Of a stretch of 64,000 nt of DNA, positions 56,762-64,000 are shown one piece after another; within the stretch, counting starts at the first letter, position 1, and the number at the start of each line of letters is the position of its first letter. The DNA comes from Oscillospiraceae bacterium (GTDB lineage: Bacteria; Bacillota; Clostridia; Oscillospirales; Oscillospiraceae): assembly GCA_009781695.1 (NCBI GenBank), contig WQVH01000001.1, positions 1 to 64,000 of the forward strand, written 5' to 3'. The translations under genes were made by a program, and so were the position numbers. A model generated the notes under the pieces. The model was not told where the DNA came from. It did no database searches and saw only the letters and a list, made by a program, of their open reading frames with translations.

Positions 56762-57691
56762 ATGGAAATCGCAGCTAAAATTGGTAGGAAAAGCATACGG
56801 CTTGTACACTGGTTTATCGATTTATTCATACTGATCATTATCTTTTTGCTCATTGCCTTTAGCTGTTATGCCATATGGGATTCGGGACAGGTACACAACA
56901 TAGCCAGTCATAGACAGTACGAAATGTACAAGCCTACGGTCGCAGGTGACACGACATCTTTTGAGGACTTGCAGACTATTAATCCGGATGTGTTTGCATG
57001 GCTGACAGTTTATGGAACCAACATAGACTATCCGGTAGTTCAAGGACAAGATAACAAGATATATGTCAACACCAACGCAAGAGGCAGACACGCACTTTCC
57101 GGCGCAATATTTCTGGACTTTCGCAGCGCCCCGGACTTTTCGGATTTTAACAGTATCTTATATGGACATCACATGGAAAATCGCGTCATGTTCGGGGAGA
57201 TCGCACTATTTTCCGACAGAGGTTATTTTGAAGCACGTCGATATGGGATGTTATATTTCGATGGCAAGGAGCATGGCTTAGAGTTTTTTGCTTTTGTGCA
57301 CACCGATGCTTATGACACCACAGTATTCAAAACCGCAATTACAGAACCGGATGAGCAGCAAGCATATCTTGATTTATTGTTGCAAACAGCTGTACACACA
57401 CGCAACTATGTCCCGGTAACAGTCAGTGATAGGATCGTTTTGCTCTCTACATGCTCACCAAACTCCACCAATGGGCGGGATATACTTATCGGTAGAATTA
57501 TTGCCGAGGTTCATGATGATCCTTTCTTCGTGGATACACCCGTCAGCACCCCGATAATTCCGGTAATCGATGAAATTTCCGGACTGTGGACACAGCTTGA
57601 CATGTGGGCTCGGATCAGCATCGCAGCGGTGATATCCCTGCTGATCTTGCTTCTGATTATCTCAATAATCAAAAGACGAAAAAGACGTTAA
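56762..57691 (+). CDS. Class B sortase
   Basis: AWLTVYGTNIDYPVVQGQDNKIYVN...FNSILYGHHMENRVMF...IVLLSTCSPNSTNGRDILIGRI (His/Cys/Arg). Confidence 0.95.
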   Translation: MEIAAKIGRKSIRLVHWFIDLFILIIIFLLIAFSCYAIWDSGQVHNIASHRQYEMYKPTVAGDTTSFEDLQTINPDVFAWLTVYGTNIDYPVVQGQDNKIYVNTNARGRHALSGAIFLDFRSAPDFSDFNSILYGHHMENRVMFGEIALFSDRGYFEARRYGMLYFDGKEHGLEFFAFVHTDAYDTTVFKTAITEPDEQQAYLDLLLQTAVHTRNYVPVTVSDRIVLLSTCSPNSTNGRDILIGRIIAEVHDDPFFVDTPVSTPIIPVIDEISGLWTQLDMWARISIAAVISLLILLLIISIIKRRKRR

Positions 57692-57726
57692 CAATGTAGT
57701 TAAGAGCGATAAGGCAAACGAAAGGA

Positions 57727-58632
57727 ATGTTCATTATCATGTGTAGGATCACAAGTCAAAAAAAATCCGGAGATATAAAAAGGAGGGGCGGCGGTATTTT
57801 CGCAGCCGGTCTGGCGCTGATTTGCCTCATCGGCACACTGCTCACCCCAATGGCATATGCTTCAACAAATAGCAGCCAAGTAATCACAGTAGTACAACAT
57901 TTTACCAGCGCCGGAGCATCGTCTGCGCCGGATGAGATGTTCACTTACAGTTTAAGCCCAAAAACACCCAATGCGCTCAAGGCTATTGGAAGCGATACAT
58001 ATACTTTTATGATAACCGGAGCTAACGAGATGCACTTAGATGTCTTAAACTTCACTACGGCGGGACGCTATGTCTATGAGCTGAGATGTGTGACGGAAGA
58101 CAGGTCAAACTATACAATCGATCGGCGTGTGTATACCATTGAGATATACGTCAGTGACAGTAGCCTAACAGCCACAATGGTCGTTTATACAGATGACCGT
58201 ATCAAGGCATCGGATATATCATTTGAGCATACATACACAGCCCCTCCAATCATCCCGGAAAGTGAAAACATCACACATCCTCCGGTCGTTTGGTTGCCTC
58301 CCAACTCCGGGGTTGGTGTTCCGGGCGGTAGTGTCACAACCATAAATGAAGGTGCAAATACTCCGGGTACAGAGTTCAGTGTGCCGGGTACAGAGTTTAG
58401 TGAACCAGATATTGTGATAGATATTCCGAGCCGCATCCCTGATGCACCCGCTCCTTCAATCAGCAGACCCCACACACCAACCAATGCGCCAAAGACAGGT
58501 GATTTCAGCAATCCTGAGCTTTGGACACGACTGATTGTGATTAGCGGCACATTGCTTGTTTTGGTCATTTGGGTTGGCTGGAAGTCAAGCAGATCAAGCA
58601 AGAACACAGAGGAGATGGTTACAGATGAGTAA
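57727..58632 (+). CDS. FctA-like second (ancillary/basal) pilus subunit with degenerate isopeptide residues, APKTG sorting signal
   Basis: Spy0128-like pattern ...LNFTTAGRYVYELRCV..YTIDRRVYTIEIYVSDSSLTATMVVYTDD...ISFEHTYTAP; Pro-rich region; APKTGD at 58486-58503, TM, charged tail. Confidence 0.8.
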   Translation: MFIIMCRITSQKKSGDIKRRGGGIFAAGLALICLIGTLLTPMAYASTNSSQVITVVQHFTSAGASSAPDEMFTYSLSPKTPNALKAIGSDTYTFMITGANEMHLDVLNFTTAGRYVYELRCVTEDRSNYTIDRRVYTIEIYVSDSSLTATMVVYTDDRIKASDISFEHTYTAPPIIPESENITHPPVVWLPPNSGVGVPGGSVTTINEGANTPGTEFSVPGTEFSEPDIVIDIPSRIPDAPAPSISRPHTPTNAPKTGDFSNPELWTRLIVISGTLLVLVIWVGWKSSRSSKNTEEMVTDE

Positions 58633-59419
58633 ACCGGCTAAAGCATTGTTTCTCTGCGTTATTTTTTCTTTGCTTTCCGTTATCGGCTACAGTAGCTTTC
58701 AATTATCAGCCATAAATCGTGATGTTGCCCAAGAATCGCAAGTGCGCGAATGGTCTATGCAATACCGTCCGGTGCAGAGCCTCCCGACTTCTACTTCTGC
58801 TGAGCGCCCCAATGCAGTCAGTACCTCCCAAGCAGTCAGCATATCCCAAGAGGTGAATCAGAGTATCGTCGATTTGCAAGCGGCAGTGTCCGATGTGGTT
58901 GGGTGGCTCACTGTTCCAAATACCATGATTGATTACCCATTTTTGCAGGGTGCGGATAACTATCAGTATCTGCATTTAGATTTAAACCACGGTCGGTCAG
59001 CGGCGGGCAGTGTTTTCATGGATGTACGTAATCATATAGATTTTTCTGACTTTCATTCGATCCTTTATGGTCACAATATGAGAAGTGGCAGCATGTTTGG
59101 TTCTTTGCAGCGTTTTAACGATCAGGCTTTTTTCGATCTGAACAAAACCGGGCATATTTTCCTTGCCCATAGGACTTATGAGATTGAATTTATGGCCTTT
59201 GCTGTCGTAGCGCCCGATGATGCAATGATGTACAACCCTATGATTGTAGATGAGACAGACAAGCTTGCATTTTTAGACTATGTGGCAAGCACTGCGCGAT
59301 ATTATAGGGATATCGGAATCACAGTACATGATCGCATGGTGACATTGTCCACTTGTAATTACGAGTTTGACGATGCGCGTATGGTGCTGATTGGCAGACT
59401 GCGCAATCCGCAACAATAA
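58625..59419 (+). CDS. Class B sortase (second)
   Basis: GWLTVPNTMIDYPFLQGADNYQYLHLDLN...FHSILYGHNMRSGSMFGSL...MVTLSTCNYEFDDARMVLIGRL; ATG at 58625 overlaps the preceding stop. Confidence 0.95.
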   Translation: MSKPAKALFLCVIFSLLSVIGYSSFQLSAINRDVAQESQVREWSMQYRPVQSLPTSTSAERPNAVSTSQAVSISQEVNQSIVDLQAAVSDVVGWLTVPNTMIDYPFLQGADNYQYLHLDLNHGRSAAGSVFMDVRNHIDFSDFHSILYGHNMRSGSMFGSLQRFNDQAFFDLNKTGHIFLAHRTYEIEFMAFAVVAPDDAMMYNPMIVDETDKLAFLDYVASTARYYRDIGITVHDRMVTLSTCNYEFDDARMVLIGRLRNPQQ

Positions 59420-59463
59420 TCATTGACTATTTCCTCACGATGTACTATACTTACGATGGAATT

Positions 59464-59553
59464 CGTGAGGGAGTAGTTTGCACGGTTTACCGTGTGGCAA
59501 GTCAACACGCTGACCGATTAATGGTCTGGCTTGTCTTAATTACGAGACTCATG
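59464..59553 (+). ncRNA. yybP-ykoY (Mn2+) riboswitch
   Basis: P1 CGTGAG (59464-59469) / CTCATG (59548-59553); conserved GGAGTAG and TACGAGAC flanks; GTCAACACGC internal arm; immediately upstream of mntP. Confidence 0.87.
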
Positions 59554-59595
59554 TATGGCGCTTAGCTGTGCATGATTTTGTCTTTAAATAGATAG

Positions 59596-59633
59596 AAACC
59601 CATGAGCAGCTCATCGGCTGATTATGGGTTTTC
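59596..59633 (+). promoter_or_regulatory. Expression-platform hairpin of the Mn riboswitch
   Basis: AAACCCAT (59596-59603) / ATGGGTTT (59624-59631) followed by a short T-run, just before the AGGAG RBS of mntP. Confidence 0.6.
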
Positions 59634-59652
59634 GTATTACAGGAGTGTATGT

Positions 59653-60267
59653 ATGAATTGGATCGAACTGTTTTTAATTGCTGTCGGGCTTTCAATGGAT
59701 GCGCTTGCTGTGGCGATATGCCTGGGGCTGTCACTGGCGAAAATAAGTATCAAAAAAGCCCTGATTGTCGGGCTTTATTTCGGGATTTTTCAGGCAGGGA
59801 TGCCTGTCATTGGGTATATCGTGGCCAGCCAATTTGCCGAGCATGTCATCCAATATACTCATTGGGTTGTCTTCGGTCTTCTAGCGTTTCTCGGTGTCAA
59901 GATGATATGGGGTAGTTTAAAAAAAGAAACATGCGCAGATCGGGTGTGTTCCGCTATGCCTTGTGCCGATAGAACATGTCCCGGGATTAGATCAGATGCC
60001 ACGTTGAAGCCCTCCAAGATGATTCCTCTGGCACTGGCCACCAGCGTAGATGCAATGGCGGTGGGTGTGTCTTTTGCTTTTTTGTATGTGCACATTGTTC
60101 CGGCAGTTTCACTTATCGGGGTTATTACGCTGGTTATTTCGATGTTGGGTGTAAAGATCGGAAGTGTCTTTGGGGCAAAGTTTAAGTCAAAGGCTGAGTT
60201 GGCTGGCGGAATTATCTTAGTAGCCATGGGGCTGAAGGTGCTGCTTGAGTATTTGCTGGGGCTGTAA
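59653..60267 (+). CDS. mntP: Manganese efflux pump MntP
   Basis: IELFLIAVGLSMDALAVAICLGLSL...LALATSVDAMAVGVSFAFL...GVKIGSVFGAKFKSKAELAGGIILVAMGLKVL. Confidence 0.95.
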   Translation: MNWIELFLIAVGLSMDALAVAICLGLSLAKISIKKALIVGLYFGIFQAGMPVIGYIVASQFAEHVIQYTHWVVFGLLAFLGVKMIWGSLKKETCADRVCSAMPCADRTCPGIRSDATLKPSKMIPLALATSVDAMAVGVSFAFLYVHIVPAVSLIGVITLVISMLGVKIGSVFGAKFKSKAELAGGIILVAMGLKVLLEYLLGL

Positions 60268-60353
60268 AATAACTGCCGCCTGCGACACAAAAATCGTAAG
60301 CGACAGCTATATGTGTTCAGATACCCCGTGAAGTGTAACATATTTCCCGAAAA

Positions 60354-61376
60354 TTACGCCACAGTCTTCTCGGCTTGCTTCTTCTGCAAAAATTCAAGAC
60401 TCAGTGCGAAAACAAGCAATCCGCCGGACGCCACGTGATGCCATCCGGGGCCTATGCCCATTACGGTCATACCGTTTGAAAAAGTATTGAGTACGAGCAG
60501 GCCTACGAAAGCGCCGAGCATTCCACCTGAACCGCCGCCAAGAATTATGCCGCCCAGAACAGCCGCTGTGATTCCTTGGAAACGCTGTGCAACAAGCCCC
60601 TGCATGTTCGCCGATTGCAGACGCGCCACAAGTGTTATGCCCGCAGCAGATGAGAACAGCCCGCAAATGATAAAAAGTATGTAGGACATCTTCTTAGGAT
60701 TGATGCCACAGAGCATAGAGGCCTGCGGATTTCCTCCAACCAGATAAATCTGACGGCCAAACTTGGTCATATGAAGCAATATCCCTATGATCGTCATGAG
60801 TAAAAAAGCCAATAACGCGGAAACGGGAACACCCGGGAAGTTGCGAAATCCCAATAACATGTGACTGCCAAACCAGTGCATCGTTGTGTCACGGATAGGG
60901 ATAATCCTGTTTTGGGCGATCATGATGACAAAACCTGTACCGATGAGACTGGTTGCAAGGGTGGCAATAAACGGAGCCATATTGAGTTCATTTACAAGTG
61001 CGGCATTTACAAGCCCGAATAGCACCCCTACGCACAATGCAAGCAAAATTGCTGGGAACAACGGAACGCCTTCACGCAATACAAACGCCAAAAACATGCC
61101 GCATAATGTACCGTTTGCGCCTGTAGATAAATCAAGCTTTCCTGAAATCATAAGCAGCGCAACACCTTGTGTTAAAAATGCGCTGACCGCCATCATATTA
61201 AGAATATTCATCAGATTTCTGGGGTCTAAGCTGCGACCTTCTGAAAGAACTGCAAAAATAACAAGTATAACAAAAAACAGAAGCAACATCATCAATGTGC
61301 GCTTTCGCATCAACAAAGACAGCAACGAAAACTTTTGCTTTTGCACTGTATCGGGACTCAATGTTTGATTTGACAT
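60354..61376 (-). CDS. ABC transporter permease (ribose/xylose type)
   Basis: GGNPQASMLCGINPKKMSYILFIICGLFSSAAGI and AAVLGGIILGGGSGGMLGAFVGLL; AGGAGG RBS before ATG 61376. Confidence 0.92.
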   Translation of the reverse strand: MSNQTLSPDTVQKQKFSLLSLLMRKRTLMMLLLFFVILVIFAVLSEGRSLDPRNLMNILNMMAVSAFLTQGVALLMISGKLDLSTGANGTLCGMFLAFVLREGVPLFPAILLALCVGVLFGLVNAALVNELNMAPFIATLATSLIGTGFVIMIAQNRIIPIRDTTMHWFGSHMLLGFRNFPGVPVSALLAFLLMTIIGILLHMTKFGRQIYLVGGNPQASMLCGINPKKMSYILFIICGLFSSAAGITLVARLQSANMQGLVAQRFQGITAAVLGGIILGGGSGGMLGAFVGLLVLNTFSNGMTVMGIGPGWHHVASGGLLVFALSLEFLQKKQAEKTVA

Positions 61377-61438
61377 GATTACTGACCTCCTTTTAAGATT
61401 CATCTGTATAGCGTTTTTGTGCACTTATTTCAAAAATA

Positions 61439-62932
61439 CTATACTAACATCGCAAGCGAAAGAACATTTTCTTCCGTCGCCTCTTCACGCATCACGGTGC
61501 CTGTGATTTGTCCGTTCTGCATGACAATGATTCTGTCGGCAACATTGATCACTTCTGTCAGCTCGGATGAGATGAATATTACGGCAAGACCACTTTTTGC
61601 CAAATCGCATACAAGTTGATAAATTTCTGCCTTTGTTCCAACATCAATGCCCTTGGTCGGCTCATCTAAAATGAGCAATTTCGTTGAATTTCTGGAGTTC
61701 GTCCAACGACCGAGAATGACTTTTTGTTGGTTTCCGCCCGATAACTCACGTGTGATTTTGTTTATGCTTGGTGTGCGGATAGTATATTGCCTAACCGCTT
61801 CTTCTGTAAGTTCGCGTTCTAATTTCTTATTTAGGAACAATCCGGATTTGATTCTTGACAAAATCGGCATCGTGACATTCTCACGGATAGTTCTAAATAA
61901 CAACAATCCTTGATCTTTGCGGTCTTCGGGACATAGAGCGATACCTGCTTTGATTGCATCTTTAGGTTCTTTGAACGTTACTTTCTTGCCGTCAAAATGG
62001 ATCTCGCCGGAGCTGATCATGTCTGCACCGAATACTGCACGTGCAACCTCTGTACGTCCTGCACCAATCAGTCCTGCAAATCCAAGAACCTCTCCTTTAC
62101 GTATCGTGAATGATACATCTTTTAGCTTGTTTGTATTTAAGTCTTTGACTTCTAAAATCACATCGCCGATTTGGTCGTTGCGCTTAAGATTTGCATATGT
62201 ATCACCCAAGTCACGACCGATCATGGCCTTAATGAGCTCATTTTCATTGGTCTGACTTGTGGTCAATTGAGATACCAGCAGCCCATCTTTGAGCACAACG
62301 ATTTCATCGGTGACCTGAAATATTTCAGCCAAGCGATGAGATACATAGATAATGATTTTGCCTTCTGCTTTGAGTTGATCAATGAGGCCAAACAAGACAT
62401 TGATTTCTGATTCTGTAAGCGGGGCGGTGGGCTCATCAAAGGCAATGATTCTGGAGTTGCGGCGGTACGCTTTCATAATTTCGACCATCTGCTGATGCGC
62501 AACGGACAATCGTCCAACCAAATCATCAGGGTCGATAGGCATTGCAAACTTATCAATAATTGCATTACTCTCGCTGCGCAACTTCTTCTTGTCAATTGTG
62601 CCCAGTTTCGTCTTTGGCTGTGCTCCCGGAAATATATTCTCCATTACAGTAAGCGAAGGTACAAGCTGCCGCTCTTGGGAAATTACACTGATGCCCATTT
62701 TGATGGCATCATTAGGCGCGCTATAAATTTGTTCTTCACCATTTATAGTAATCTTTCCGGAATTAGGACTCACATCGCCGCTCAATATCCTCAGTAATGT
62801 GCTCTTGCCGGCGCCGTTTTCACCGAGCAGAGCCAGAACATTTCCACTTTTTGCTGAAAAAGATACATCCTGTAATGCCCTGACTCCGGGATAGCTTTTG
62901 CATATATTTTTAAATTCTAATATATCGCCCAT
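61439..62932 (-). CDS. Sugar ABC transporter ATP-binding protein (two ABC domains)
   Basis: GENGAGKSTLLRILSG, LSGGNQQKVILGRW, LILDEPTKGIDVGTK. Start at 62932 (ATG) or 62944 (GTG). Confidence 0.95.
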   Translation of the reverse strand: MGDILEFKNICKSYPGVRALQDVSFSAKSGNVLALLGENGAGKSTLLRILSGDVSPNSGKITINGEEQIYSAPNDAIKMGISVISQERQLVPSLTVMENIFPGAQPKTKLGTIDKKKLRSESNAIIDKFAMPIDPDDLVGRLSVAHQQMVEIMKAYRRNSRIIAFDEPTAPLTESEINVLFGLIDQLKAEGKIIIYVSHRLAEIFQVTDEIVVLKDGLLVSQLTTSQTNENELIKAMIGRDLGDTYANLKRNDQIGDVILEVKDLNTNKLKDVSFTIRKGEVLGFAGLIGAGRTEVARAVFGADMISSGEIHFDGKKVTFKEPKDAIKAGIALCPEDRKDQGLLLFRTIRENVTMPILSRIKSGLFLNKKLERELTEEAVRQYTIRTPSINKITRELSGGNQQKVILGRWTNSRNSTKLLILDEPTKGIDVGTKAEIYQLVCDLAKSGLAVIFISSELTEVINVADRIIVMQNGQITGTVMREEATEENVLSLAMLV

Positions 62933-62936
62933 CACA

Positions 62937-63935
62937 TTACACACCTTTCTGAAGTTTTAGCTTTTTCTTTGTAGTGATTAAGCCAAGAGACTTCTTGCGT
63001 GAGCGCTCGTTTAAAAAGTCCATTGTCAAAGCAATGAGCAAAAGAGCGCCCGATGCCATGGTGATCCATTGTGTCGCAAGTCCTATAGAGGTAAGCCCAA
63101 AATTAAATATATTGAGCATTGCAATCCCGATCAGACAACCAATCATGCTGCCCGAACCGCCGCCAAATGCAACACCGCCCAGTATGGCTGCCGTTACCGC
63201 ATTCATCTGCCAATCGGCAGCCGCAGCAGGGGCGGCCGAAGCCATGCGAGAGGTGAACATGACACCGGCAAGTGAGGATAATGTACCGGCGATAATATAA
63301 AGTATTGCACGAACTTTCTTTGGGTTGATTCCAGCCAGACGGGCTGCATACTCATTGCCGCCAACCATGTAGATGCTTCTTCCAAAACGTGTCTTTGTCA
63401 AAATCAATCCAAATCCAACGATAAGCAGTGTCATGATGACAAAGGGAATAGGGAAAATCCACAACATTCTGGCACCCCATCTAAAGCCCTCTACGGTGAC
63501 GGCAATATCTTGTGCATTGGTGATAATGAGATTGACCCCTTGAAGCATCTGAGAAAGCGCAATCGTCATAATAAATGACATGACATTTACTTTTGTGATA
63601 AAAAATGCGTTGATGGCGCCCAAGCAGGCTCCGAGAACCAATGTAATCAGTATTGCCAGCGGCCACGGTATACCCATGGCAATCATCGTCGCACAAATAA
63701 CTCCGCTGAAAAGTGCAACGAAGGTCATGGAAAGGTCGATGCCGCCACCGATAAACAAAAGAGCCATTCCGACAGTCATTACTCCGGTCACACTCATGGT
63801 CTGCATGATGCCTTGCAGATTGCCCATTCTCCTAAAATTATCGTTATTGATGGTAAATGCGACAAAAATGACTATCGTTATCAACAAGAGGACAGCTTCT
63901 TTGGATCTGATGAGCCGCATTATCTTCTGTTGCAT
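62937..63935 (-). CDS. ABC transporter permease (ribose/xylose type)
   Basis: GGNEYAARLAGINPKKVRAILYIIAGTLSSLAGV and AAILGGVAFGGGSGSMIGCLIGI. Confidence 0.92.
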   Translation of the reverse strand: MQQKIMRLIRSKEAVLLLITIVIFVAFTINNDNFRRMGNLQGIMQTMSVTGVMTVGMALLFIGGGIDLSMTFVALFSGVICATMIAMGIPWPLAILITLVLGACLGAINAFFITKVNVMSFIMTIALSQMLQGVNLIITNAQDIAVTVEGFRWGARMLWIFPIPFVIMTLLIVGFGLILTKTRFGRSIYMVGGNEYAARLAGINPKKVRAILYIIAGTLSSLAGVMFTSRMASAAPAAAADWQMNAVTAAILGGVAFGGGSGSMIGCLIGIAMLNIFNFGLTSIGLATQWITMASGALLLIALTMDFLNERSRKKSLGLITTKKKLKLQKGV

Positions 63936-64000
63936 TGTTTGTAATTCCCCCTATTTAGAAAGTAATAGAGTTTGGTACATCGAACAGGTGAGGCTCGATG

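Overview
The window is a bacterial chromosomal segment, probably from an anaerobic, monoderm-type Firmicute of the Clostridia (inferred from gene content). It has about 50 supportable CDSs and no rRNA, tRNA or CRISPR array that I can see. From left to right it contains: two convergent HipA-like kinase genes (one partial); a MoxR/DUF58/transglutaminase operon; a GGDEF protein; an MFS transporter; a glycyl radical enzyme whose active-site residues match trans-4-hydroxy-L-proline dehydratase (HypD); a BMP/DUF3798-type ABC importer; a ferredoxin/aldehyde ferredoxin oxidoreductase/MoaD-like/MoeB-like group; TRAP permeases with a GlmL-like protein; TypA, TauE/SafE, signal peptidase and KatG; a short decayed region with a truncated RhuM gene; an SPFH/zinc-ribbon pair; an RND/HlyD/TolC-like efflux operon; a PadR/DUF4097 cassette; a LuxR-MalT regulator next to a sortase-B pilus locus; mntP behind a yybP-ykoY (Mn2+) riboswitch; and part of a ribose-type ABC operon. 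The most notable system is the pilus locus at about 47.2-59.4 kb. It resembles the streptococcal FCT/T-antigen loci. It has a giant beta-helix adhesin with long loops on successive rungs, a signal-peptidase-like protein whose catalytic Ser/Lys positions read Asp/Arg (like SipA), an FctA-like pilin with intact isopeptide residues, a second FctA-like protein whose three isopeptide residues all appear substituted, and two class B sortases.
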